A DNA stretch of 64,000 nt from NCBI GenBank assembly GCA_963734955.1, contig CAVTJO010000008.1:248001-312000 (forward strand). The letters run 5' to 3'. Each line of letters opens with the position of its first letter. The first letter of the stretch is position 1. Positions 18,763 through 26,544 of this stretch are shown here, piece after piece. The notes under the pieces were generated by a model. That model was not told the origin of the DNA, did no database searches, and saw only the letters and a list, made by a program, of their open reading frames with translations. Position numbers and translations under genes: made by a program. This DNA comes from UBA11986 sp963734955 (lineage in GTDB: Bacteria > Bacteroidota > Ignavibacteria > UBA10030 > UBA6906).

Positions 18763-19449
18763 ATGAGTAATACATATCTGAAATCGCCCGCCATACTTGG
18801 ATTTGTCATGGCAGTCTTGTTTGCAAGCTGTTCAAAGAATGAGACCATTACCGGATCCAACCAGATCACAGGGTCGGGAAGGCTGGTATCCGTGCCACGC
18901 GCTGTCGGGACATTTTCAGGAATCCGAGTAACAAGCTTTGCGAAGGTCTTCATCGAGCAGGATTCCGCCGATGCACTCGTGATCGAGGCGGACGACAATA
19001 TCATTGATCGTGTCCTGACGTCCGTGGACAACGGTGTTCTTGTTGTCGGTCTGCAAAATGGCTCATACAACAATATCACTCTCAATGTACACGCGTCCAT
19101 GCGGAGCATCCGGCTGCTCGAATCCGTGGGCAGCGCGGATTTCCAGACGACATCAGCGATCCAAACAGATACAATCGTGTGCAGGATTACCGGAGCCGGC
19201 ACTGTTGCCCTCACCGGTAGTGCAACAAGGGAGATAGTTGAAATAGTCGGAGCGGGAAACATTCGGAATTTTGGTTTCAGCTGTTCGCACTGCTTTGCGT
19301 CAATCTCCGGAACCGGAAACGTCGATGTGAACGTTACGCAACAACTTGATGCGTTCATTTCCGGAATGGGGACGATCACCTATGACGGGAATCCACCCGT
19401 GATCAATCAGACGATCACAGGCCTCGGGACCGTGCGACGGCGACCGTGA
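18763..19449 (+). CDS. head-GIN domain lipoprotein (DUF2807)
   Basis: 228-residue predicted lipoprotein (lipobox FASC near residue 23) with the putative auto-transporter adhesin head-GIN domain: GTFSGIRVTSFAKVFIEQ, ADDNIIDRVLTSVDNGVLVVGL, then glycine- and asparagine-rich strands such as TGAGTVALTGSA and SGTGNVDVNV. This fold is common in Bacteroidota, with unknown function in most cases. ATG 18763 has AAAGGAG upstream. Its TGA overlaps the GTG of the next gene (GTGA). Confidence 0.88.
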   Translation: MSNTYLKSPAILGFVMAVLFASCSKNETITGSNQITGSGRLVSVPRAVGTFSGIRVTSFAKVFIEQDSADALVIEADDNIIDRVLTSVDNGVLVVGLQNGSYNNITLNVHASMRSIRLLESVGSADFQTTSAIQTDTIVCRITGAGTVALTGSATREIVEIVGAGNIRNFGFSCSHCFASISGTGNVDVNVTQQLDAFISGMGTITYDGNPPVINQTITGLGTVRRRP

Positions 19450-20003
19450 CGCATGCAGTGGCAGTTGTGCGCGCCAATTCTCATCACGTATTCATTCTCC
19501 TGATTCGGATAGTCATGGATCCCATTGGAAAAAGTCCTGTACCGGTTACAATTCTTGTCCTGGGCAAGACCTGCATGGCGCTCTGCCTGCTGCTTCCTCT
19601 GCTGAAGCAGCGCCTTGGAGGTGCTTTGGTCTACGACAGTCTTCTCACAGAGCAGCTTGGAATATTGCTTGGCGTCGCGGGACTTGCGTTCGTCGTTCTC
19701 GGCTTTGTTTATCTCGGCCGGTCTCTGTCGGTGGGTCTTCCTGAAGAAGCGACTGAACTTAAGACCCGGGGGATTTATCGCATCACCCGAAATCCGCTCT
19801 ATCTTGGTGGTTTCATGGCATGTGTAGGGTCTTGTCTGTATTCTCCGCTTATCGTGAATTTTCTTTTGTGTATGATTACGATCGGGATTCATCATCGGAT
19901 CATACTGAAAGAGGAGAGGTTCCTGGAAGCTAGGTTCGGTCAGCAATGGCTGGATTACAGTGGGAAGGTGCCTCGATATCTCGGACGAACGGGAGGGGCG
20001 TGA
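19446..20003 (+). CDS. isoprenylcysteine carboxyl methyltransferase-like membrane protein
   Basis: Membrane methyltransferase-like protein (ICMT/PEMT superfamily), 185 residues with four to five hydrophobic segments. The C-terminal signature ELKTRGIYRITRNPLYLGGF and the closing EERFLEARFGQQWLDYSGKVPRYL are characteristic. In bacteria this family methylates varied small molecules or lipids; the substrate is unknown. The GTG start overlaps the previous stop by four bases; an ATG at 19515 is a possible shorter start. The C-terminus overlaps the next gene, again by a GTGA. Confidence 0.82.
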   Translation: MTHAVAVVRANSHHVFILLIRIVMDPIGKSPVPVTILVLGKTCMALCLLLPLLKQRLGGALVYDSLLTEQLGILLGVAGLAFVVLGFVYLGRSLSVGLPEEATELKTRGIYRITRNPLYLGGFMACVGSCLYSPLIVNFLLCMITIGIHHRIILKEERFLEARFGQQWLDYSGKVPRYLGRTGGA

Positions 20004-20527
20004 ACCGCATCGCGACAGTCAGGGCCAACACGGTGCTCATGAATGGCATCGCACTCCTCATTGCCCTTGGGCTTTACGTGCTCATCTTTAGGGGAATATG
20101 GAATGTTCAAGTGCCGAAGGGTGGGGTGAACGTGTTGGTCATTGTCGTGGCAGCATTTGGGCTCATTGTTATCCACGAAGGAATCCATGGTGCCGCGGCA
20201 TTACTGTATGTTGAACCGGTGAAGATCAGTTTCAAAGCGCAATGGCTTGTCGTGATGTGCAAGGTGGACGCACTGATGGGAAGAAATCAGTACATCTTCT
20301 ACGCTCTTGCGCCGACAATGGTATTTGGGCTTGTTGGGATCGCTCTCTATTATTCGCTCGGGTCCGTCGAACAGAAATTCTTCTCAGCCCTATTGTTTCT
20401 CGGAGGGGTATCAAGCGGAAGTGGTGATCTTTGGTTCGTTTTCCAGGTGCTGAAGTTCGGATCAAACACCTGTGTCATTGATCATGGGGTCGAGATTGAA
20501 GTCTTCGCCAATGATACAAAGCTGTAG
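20000..20527 (+). CDS. DUF3267 membrane zincin-like protein
   Basis: 175-residue membrane protein with the metalloprotease-like HEGIHG motif (HExxH type) directly after a hydrophobic helix, followed by an aromatic-rich region and two more membrane segments. This order matches the DUF3267 putative zincin family. GTG at 20000 overlaps the preceding TGA (GTGA), with GGAGG close by. A longer reading from 19946 lies within the upstream gene and is less likely. Proteolytic activity is unproven. Confidence 0.75.
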   Translation: MNRIATVRANTVLMNGIALLIALGLYVLIFRGIWNVQVPKGGVNVLVIVVAAFGLIVIHEGIHGAAALLYVEPVKISFKAQWLVVMCKVDALMGRNQYIFYALAPTMVFGLVGIALYYSLGSVEQKFFSALLFLGGVSSGSGDLWFVFQVLKFGSNTCVIDHGVEIEVFANDTKL

Positions 20528-20716
20528 CGCAAGGGCTTAATGCTGAGTCTGACTCACGGAATTCCGTAAGTGTGCATGAAGATATGAGTTGCAGATTCTC
20601 CGTTCCAAAGAACAAGGAGTGTCTGTCAAAGAACCTCTCTGGATTGTGTCCTGATAACATGTACAATCAATCGACAGGGCTGCGTATGAACCGACGACAA
20701 CGAATCGCTCGCTGTT

Positions 20717-21259
20717 GTGCTCATGACGCCGGTCATCCTCCTGAGTATGGAGATGGCGATGGCCGTCGGACTCGATTGCACAGACAGTGCCGGAACCTGC
20801 AAGCACGCACTTGAGATCAGCCCATTGTCTCCGTTTATCCACATTTATGCCCTTCAGTATGGGTATCAATTTACCCCGAAGGACGAGCTCATTGTCGGGT
20901 TGTCGTATATGAACATCAGGTATGACTTCGGAAGTACACATGCTCCTGGATGTATCGCGGGGTACCGCAGATTCCTCTGGAAGAACCTTCATGTTGAGTA
21001 TCAGCTGTGGCCCGCGTACGATTCCTTCTATGAAAAGAACGAGGGAAAGTATTACAGAAGCTTCGATGTGTGGAACGAGATGCGACTCGGGTATCAGTTT
21101 GATGTGGAAATCTCTAACGTCCCGATCTTTATCAGTGTCCAATGGCCTTTTGGGTTCGGGCTCTACGCGAGTAACAAGCCGCAGAGTTTCAAAGACCATG
21201 AGAAAGAGAACCGATTCTTCTGTTTTCCGCCGCTCCTCTTCGTGGGAATGCTATTTTAG
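20717..21259 (+). CDS. putative outer-membrane beta-barrel protein, N-terminus doubtful
   Basis: About 180 residues rich in alternating aromatic/polar strands (HIYALQYGYQFTPKDEL, GYRRFLWKNLHVEYQLWP, MRLGYQFDVE) and ending in a hydrophobic strand closed by Phe (LLFVGMLF), as barrel proteins do. The N-terminus is a hydrophobic segment without the usual basic residues. The sequence just upstream in another frame (ATG 20686, MNRRQRIAR) would supply them if one base were removed near 20713-20719. So either a GTG/ATG at 20717/20723 starts the protein, or there is a one-base frameshift in the signal peptide. Family not recognised. Confidence 0.55.
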   Translation: MLMTPVILLSMEMAMAVGLDCTDSAGTCKHALEISPLSPFIHIYALQYGYQFTPKDELIVGLSYMNIRYDFGSTHAPGCIAGYRRFLWKNLHVEYQLWPAYDSFYEKNEGKYYRSFDVWNEMRLGYQFDVEISNVPIFISVQWPFGFGLYASNKPQSFKDHEKENRFFCFPPLLFVGMLF

Positions 21260-21319
21260 GACGGCGTCTGTGCAACCCCAGAAAGGTCGGGACCTCAAAT
21301 ACAGAATGGAACCAGGACA

Positions 21320-21715
21320 ATGATCTGGAAGTATATTCTTGGCTGGTTTGCGTTGGCTATTACGGCAATCATTAATGGTGCCTTGCGGGAGATGGTATAT
21401 CGACCATCGGCGGGAGATCTCGCCGCGCATCAAATTTCGACGCTGACCGGTATCATGGCGTTCGCTCTCATCATCTGGGGCATGTCGCGTCTGTGGCCGA
21501 TCCCTACCGCGACACAGGCATGGCGCATCGGATTCATCTGGCTCGGGATGACAGTGTGTTTCGAGTTTCTCTTCGGTCACTACGTGATGGGGCATCCATG
21601 GACCAGGTTGCTGCATGATTACAATATTCTTGAGGGGAGACTCTGGGCCGTGGTTCTCTTGTGGACGGTTGTCGCCCCGTTCGTGTTTTTCAGACTCTCT
21701 CAACGCGGGACGTAG
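21320..21715 (+). CDS. small four-helix membrane protein
   Basis: 131 residues with four hydrophobic segments and conserved-looking polar positions (INGALREMVY in the first loop, LHDYNILEGRLW before the last helix). It resembles uncharacterised small membrane proteins of Bacteroidota; no function can be assigned. An AGGAC site precedes ATG 21320. It is followed after 41 bases by another small membrane protein gene. Confidence 0.65.
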   Translation: MIWKYILGWFALAITAIINGALREMVYRPSAGDLAAHQISTLTGIMAFALIIWGMSRLWPIPTATQAWRIGFIWLGMTVCFEFLFGHYVMGHPWTRLLHDYNILEGRLWAVVLLWTVVAPFVFFRLSQRGT

Positions 21716-21756
21716 TCGCGCTCATTTCACTTACGCAAAACAGGAAGGTGCCAATT

Positions 21757-22150
21757 ATGGTCAATGCAAAGCGACTCATTGTCGCAACGCTCTCAGGTCT
21801 GTTGTTTGGTTTTGTATGCTTTGGGCTGGCGTCGAGCGGTGGAGGACTGCCAATGCCCATTGCGTATCAGATTATCGCGGAACGGACTCTACTGGGTTTT
21901 GCCATTGGGATCAGCGTATTGAAGCTCGGACACTGGACACTCCACGGGTTGGTGATGGGATCTCTGGTCAGTATTCCACTTGCTTTCAGCGGACTGATGG
22001 CACCTGAGAATCCTCAAATACACCAAGCTGACAATGTTCGTCATGACGATACTTCTAGGCATGATTTACGGCGTGCTGATCGAATTGATTACGACGAAGT
22101 TCTTTAAGGCGGGGAGAACACAAGTCCCGATGATGCAAACTGCTTCCTGA
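21757..22150 (+). pseudogene. small membrane protein gene broken by a one-base insertion
   Basis: The first 86 codons read as a membrane protein (MVNAKRLIVATLSGLLFGFV ... LAFSGLMAPENP). Then the frame changes into unrelated polar sequence ending at 22107. Dropping one base at about 22015 (a C after cct) restores KYTKLTMFVMTILLGMIYGV and LIELITTKFFKAGR, a fourth membrane helix plus basic tail, ending at TGA 22148-22150. The restored 130-residue protein has three to four helices. It is either a real frameshift mutation or a sequence error. AGGAAGG lies upstream of ATG 21757. Confidence 0.75.
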
Positions 22151-22484
22151 GTTCGCGATTTGTTTCCTGAGATGCGCCTGCGGCTTGGTTCTTCCGTGGG
22201 CGCGTTCGCGTTTGTTCCCACACTCTCTTCGGAGTGGCGACCGACTTCCTGCGCTTGTGGTCATTGGTGTCACACTGATATCTCCTGATTCGATTGCTTT
22301 CGGTAGTCACGTACGAATACAACTCCCCCGCACTCAACTGTTAAGGTGAAGAACGCTGGTATCTCGGCTTTCGATTGTTCTGGCAACAGTTCTTTTCAAT
22401 CAAACACCATTGCGCAAAGCAGGTTGAGTAAACGGGGTGGGGCCGATAACACTCCAGCCATGATCGAGGCACATTACACAATAT
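22151..22484. other. 334-base gene-free spacer
   Basis: Convergent spacer between the frameshifted small membrane gene and the second PAP2-like gene. No convincing frame, terminator or RNA was seen. Confidence 0.4.
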
Positions 22485-23159
22485 TCATTTGTGAGCCACC
22501 GGCGTATCGCCCCGTGCGCCCGTTAATGGCGGGGAGACCTCTACCACCGTGATCCACTTGGCTATTCCGTACGCGGCGTAGGCAAAACATGGGGCGGCAA
22601 CAACATCAATGGTATAGTGGGTGTGCTGGAGAAGCAACAGGATCGAGACAACAAACGCGGCAGAGGAGAAAATAATCCGGAGGTCCTTCCATTGCGCTGT
22701 AAATGCCAGCAGGGCCAAGGTACCGACATAACCGGAAAAAAACAGATCATGCGTGAGCACGGCGTGAGGTCCCGGCCACTGAATAAGCGGGTCAGCCAGG
22801 GGAATGATGCCGGGAGGAGGATTTAGAGGAAGGAGAAACAAACACGTGATGCGCAGGAGGATCAGTACCACCAATGACCGGACAACAAGCAGGAAGGCAT
22901 ACGGGTAAAGGGAAAGAGATATAAGACCAAGCAGCAACCCGGAGTACACTAGACTGAGCGTTATCCACTTGAAATCCAGTGGGGGGAGGACCGAGGTGAG
23001 GGGATCCCACAAGGTGACGCCATCGCGTGTCTCGATGTAGTCCAGAAATACTCTCAAGAGAACAACCGCTACAACCAGCGCCAGGATTGAGATGAAGAAC
23101 TGATCTCTGAAGAAGCGAATCCGCCACGCGCCGCGCCATCGGTCAACAAGTTTCGGCAT
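22485..23159 (-). CDS. PAP2-like membrane protein paralogue lacking catalytic His
   Basis: 224-residue polytopic protein clearly related to 3125-3787: both share NPPPGIIPLADPLIQ/DPPAGIIPLADPFVQ, a DLFFSG box and a HxHYxxDV box. Here the SGHT motif reads FSGYVG, with Tyr144 in place of the expected catalytic His, while His181 and Asp185 remain. It may therefore be inactive or changed in function. The start is set at MPKLVDRW (23159), matching the paralogue's N-terminus and having GGAG seven bases upstream; longer frames add unconserved residues. Confidence 0.7.
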   Translation of the reverse strand: MPKLVDRWRGAWRIRFFRDQFFISILALVVAVVLLRVFLDYIETRDGVTLWDPLTSVLPPLDFKWITLSLVYSGLLLGLISLSLYPYAFLLVVRSLVVLILLRITCLFLLPLNPPPGIIPLADPLIQWPGPHAVLTHDLFFSGYVGTLALLAFTAQWKDLRIIFSSAAFVVSILLLLQHTHYTIDVVAAPCFAYAAYGIAKWITVVEVSPPLTGARGDTPVAHK

Positions 23160-23563
23160 GTTCCTTCTCCGTTTCATCTGCTTTTCCAACATCTCCACTT
23201 CGACGCCGACAGGAATGGAGTGCAGAAATGTAGAAACAATCCGATGAAAAGCAAAGTATTGCCCGCCGTTGCTTGTGTATGCCTTGTCCCACCTTCCAGT
23301 CCTGACCGGCCATTCCCGTTGGATATTGCAGCGGTTTCCATTCAAATTGCCAACGCCGATTCAATAATGTAAGGAACTGTCGAGGACCGCTCATGAACGG
23401 AGCATCGCAGTTGAAGCAGGTTCGATATTCTGTTCAGTCCAGGACAGGGAAAAAATCAGCGTGCGCCGGGTCGTTGCCTTTTTTGCCGGAGGTGGACCGA
23501 TGGCCGCTGGACAACGAGCGGAGGAACACGTATCTTTCAACCAGTAGCTTGAAGTGACTTCAC
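23160..23563. other. 404-base divergent spacer
   Basis: Lies between the PAP2-like paralogue and the response regulator. Small frames on both strands have no recognisable features; no clear promoter or hairpin was identified. Confidence 0.4.
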
Positions 23564-24262
23564 ATGCGCATTCTGATTGTCGAGGACGAAAAGAGAGTCT
23601 CGCAATTCCTGAAAAAGGGATTCCAGTCGGAGGCATATTCTGTCGACGTTGCAGCGGATGGGGAGAACGGATCGCTCCTTGCCAGGTCCGAGCCCTACGA
23701 TGCGATCATTCTCGACATCATGCTGCCGAAGAAGGATGGGATTGAGGTCTTAAAGGATATACGCGCGGCACACGTGAACTCGCCGGTGCTTATTCTTTCC
23801 GCCAGGAGCGAGGTGGATGACCGTGTGAAAGGGCTCAACCTCGGTGCAGACGACTATCTGCCCAAGCCGTTCTCATTTTCAGAGGTTCTCGCTCGCGTAC
23901 GCGCCATCGTCAGAAGACGTTCAACAGAGGTGCAATCGTCGGTCCTTTCTGTGGGAGATCTTACGGTGGACCTGATTGGCCGTCACGTGGAGCGGGGAGG
24001 AAGGGAAATTTTCCTCACGGGCAAGGAGTTTGAGTTGCTGGAGTATCTCATCAGGAACAAGAATCGCGTTCTGTCCCGTATCATCCTGATGGAACACATC
24101 TGGGACATCAACTTCGACAGCGAGACCAATGTCGTCGATGTCATGATCAACCGGTTGCGACGCAAGATTGACGACGGTGCACATAGCAAACTTATTCAGA
24201 CCGTCCGGGGGGCAGGTTATGTTTTGAAGGAACCGTCCAATGGGCCTGCTTCAGAGGATTAA
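23564..24262 (+). CDS. OmpR/PhoB-family response regulator
   Basis: 232-residue two-component regulator. The receiver domain (1-115) has acidic pocket VEDE, phospho-acceptor Asp51 in IILDIMLP, Ser/Thr in LILSARS and Lys in LPKPFSF. The C-terminal winged helix (130-225) has LTGKEFELLEYLIRN, TNVVDVMINRLRRKI and VRGAGYVL. Sequence style resembles the CusR/copper-type subgroup, but the inducing signal is not readable. The gene overlaps the following histidine kinase by 23 bases, so they form one operon and a cognate pair. Confidence 0.95.
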   Translation: MRILIVEDEKRVSQFLKKGFQSEAYSVDVAADGENGSLLARSEPYDAIILDIMLPKKDGIEVLKDIRAAHVNSPVLILSARSEVDDRVKGLNLGADDYLPKPFSFSEVLARVRAIVRRRSTEVQSSVLSVGDLTVDLIGRHVERGGREIFLTGKEFELLEYLIRNKNRVLSRIILMEHIWDINFDSETNVVDVMINRLRRKIDDGAHSKLIQTVRGAGYVLKEPSNGPASED

Positions 24263-25661
24263 GTCCGTTCAGTTCGTCCTGGCCTTCTGGTATTCCGTCC
24301 TCTTGCTCGTGGCATTTACCTTGTTCGGCTGGAGTGTGTATGTCTATCTCGAGCATCTGCTGGCGTCAAGACTCGACCAGAACCTGAGCGAGGAGGTCGA
24401 CTGGATCGCACAGATCGTCGACATTGAGCGGTCACGGTTGAACGATCGCTCATCGCTCGATTCACTCTCGGAGGATATTGAAGACCGGATTACCGACCAC
24501 TTCGCCGCAAGCCCGCGGAATTACATTGTCATGCTCACCACGACGGAGGGTGGAATTCTGTACGAATCCGACGACCGTGGCGAGTTGATTCTCTCGTCCG
24601 TTCAACTGCGGACAACAGAACGTGTCGTGAGAACGCTGCACGTGCCACCGGAAGGCATGTTCAGGGTTGCCTCGCGCCGCGTTGATCCATTCGTCATCAA
24701 TGTGGGCTATACGGAAGGTGCGACCCAGGCGGTTCTGAGGAATCTGGTTTCAATCTTCGGTGTTCTTGCACCCGTCGTACTCTTCGTTGCATTCTCCGGA
24801 GGATGGCTGATGGCGGGTATGATCCTTCGACCGATCAGGCAGATCTCCTCCATGGCAAACCGGATTACCGTGCAGAACCTGAACGAGCGGATTCCCGAAC
24901 GCAAGGTTGACGATGAACTGGGCACCCTCATCACCACGATGAATGGAATGATCTCGCGACTGCAGGCGTCGTTTGAAGAGATGAGGCAGTTTTCGATGAA
25001 CGTCGCCCACGAGCTGAAGACGCCACTCACCATCATGAAGGGTGAGTCGGAGCTTGCCCTTGCGAGGTCGCTTTCCCGCGAAGAGATGCAGGAGTTGATT
25101 ACGACATATCTCGAAGAAACCGTGCGGATGTCGCACATCATTGATGACCTCCTCACCCTGGCAAAGGCAGACGCGGGACAGATCGCCGTCCAGCGTGAGC
25201 CTGTTCAACTCGACGCCATTATCCGTGATTTGTATGAAGACGCCATTGTTCTGGCGGCACCCAAAGCAATTGCCGTGGAGCTCGCCAAGGCAGAGTCTGC
25301 CGTTGTAGCGGGGGATGCAGCACGCCTCCGGCAACTCTTTCGCATTCTTCTTTCGAACGCCGTGCAGTACAGTGATGCCGGCGGATACATCCGTATCACA
25401 TGCGAGCGGAAGGACAACCTCGTGTTTGCCTCCATTGAAGATACGGGCATCGGCATTCCACCCGAAAGTCTTGATAAGATCTTTCGGCGGTTCTATCGCG
25501 TAGACCAGGCCCGGACGCGAGTCAAGGGTGGCAGCGGCCTCGGTCTCTCCCTAGCCCGATGGATTGCAGAATCCCATGGCGGGACCATCACTGTTATCAG
25601 CGAACTAGGGAAAGGCAGCAAGTTCACTGTACAGTTTCCGCTTCATTCCAGCCCTTCATGA
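24240..25661 (+). CDS. HAMP-type sensor histidine kinase
   Basis: 473-residue membrane kinase. TM1 (about 13-33), a periplasmic domain of roughly 130 residues, TM2 (about 168-192), then HAMP with LRPIRQISSMANRIT. Next come the phospho-acceptor His (about 257) in NVAHELKTPLTIM and the ATPase boxes: N-box ILLSNAVQYS, G1 EDTGIGIP, F-box IFRRFYRVD and G2 GGSGLGLSLAR. Partner of the overlapping OmpR-type regulator. The sensory domain shows no recognised fold; the signal is unknown. Confidence 0.95.
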   Translation: MGLLQRIKSVQFVLAFWYSVLLLVAFTLFGWSVYVYLEHLLASRLDQNLSEEVDWIAQIVDIERSRLNDRSSLDSLSEDIEDRITDHFAASPRNYIVMLTTTEGGILYESDDRGELILSSVQLRTTERVVRTLHVPPEGMFRVASRRVDPFVINVGYTEGATQAVLRNLVSIFGVLAPVVLFVAFSGGWLMAGMILRPIRQISSMANRITVQNLNERIPERKVDDELGTLITTMNGMISRLQASFEEMRQFSMNVAHELKTPLTIMKGESELALARSLSREEMQELITTYLEETVRMSHIIDDLLTLAKADAGQIAVQREPVQLDAIIRDLYEDAIVLAAPKAIAVELAKAESAVVAGDAARLRQLFRILLSNAVQYSDAGGYIRITCERKDNLVFASIEDTGIGIPPESLDKIFRRFYRVDQARTRVKGGSGLGLSLARWIAESHGGTITVISELGKGSKFTVQFPLHSSPS

Positions 25662-25949
25662 TATTCATCGGATCGCTCCTCCCGGCGTGACTGCGAGAAC
25701 CATTCTCTCTCCATTCTCCTGTCAGATTGTTGAAAATCATCCCCTTCAGTTGTGAATAGCCGCGCGCATCATTTAAGGCGTTTGACACGGTTTGATCCCG
25801 CCTAAGAGTCATGAGACACTGGTGCTCATGAAATTCATTTTTACAGCATCCTGTCAATCGTTAAACCCTCTGAAGATGACAGAGTTGTAATCCTGGAGTC
25901 ATCGTGCCGCAATTATGCCCTCGTATCTTGGAGTAGATTCAAGACAAGC

Positions 25950-26105
25950 ATGAGTCGGCAAGTGTCAGAACAACGTCGGAGGGAATCGCAAGACAATCCT
26001 GATCTCTATTCGGTGGGGGTGAGAAATCCCCTGCTCCGCATTTCCATTGTTCTGGTGATAGCGGTCGGGTTGTTGTTGTTCATCCGCTATGTTTGGCTCA
26101 GATAA
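25950..26105 (+). CDS. small single-helix membrane protein (51 aa)
   Basis: Open frame of 51 codons: a polar, Arg/Gln-rich N-terminus followed by one hydrophobic helix (about 31-46, ISIVLVIAVGLLLFIRY) and a short basic end. Composition is that of a real single-pass micropeptide, but the ribosome binding site is weak (GGAG 16 bases upstream) and there is no family recognition. It lies between the kinase gene and the Lys/Ala-rich exported protein. Confidence 0.35.
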   Translation: MSRQVSEQRRRESQDNPDLYSVGVRNPLLRISIVLVIAVGLLLFIRYVWLR

Positions 26106-26162
26106 ATGCCGACATCAATGCTTCATCAAATCATTCACATCAATCTTACAAGGAGGAGTTTT

Positions 26163-26507
26163 ATGAAAGCAACAAGAATAGTCTCTACGGTGGCCGGTGC
26201 ACTGTTAATCAGCGCCCTCGCGTTTGCCGGAAGTGATTCAAAGCAGACCCACGCGGCGAAACCGGCGGGAACACAAAAAGTGCCCAGGATGGCTGCGCAC
26301 CCGGTCGGGAAACAAGGCACGTCTGCATCGGACAAAAAGCAGGAAGCGAAGCCGGTGATGAAACAGACGACCCATCTCACCAAGAAGGGGACGACACCTG
26401 TAGCGAAAGTAGCCACAAAGAAGACTGCAGCCCGACGCAGGATTCATCATGTAAAGCATCAACCCAAGAAGACTGATGCGCAGATACAGGTTCAGAAAAA
26501 ATCGTAA
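26163..26507 (+). CDS. Lys/Ala-rich exported protein
   Basis: 114 residues: signal peptide (MKATRIVSTVAGALLISALA, cleavage about AFA-G) followed by a low-complexity Lys-, Ala-, Thr-, Pro-rich basic tail (TKKTAARRR, HVKHQPKKTD). AAGGAGGAG lies just before the ATG, one of the best binding sites in the window. No family is recognised. It directly precedes the DegP gene by 37 bases, so the two may be co-transcribed; a periplasmic polycationic role is only conjecture. Confidence 0.7.
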   Translation: MKATRIVSTVAGALLISALAFAGSDSKQTHAAKPAGTQKVPRMAAHPVGKQGTSASDKKQEAKPVMKQTTHLTKKGTTPVAKVATKKTAARRRIHHVKHQPKKTDAQIQVQKKS

Positions 26508-26544
26508 CTGAAGAACATACACGAGTGAAAGAGAGGTACGAATC

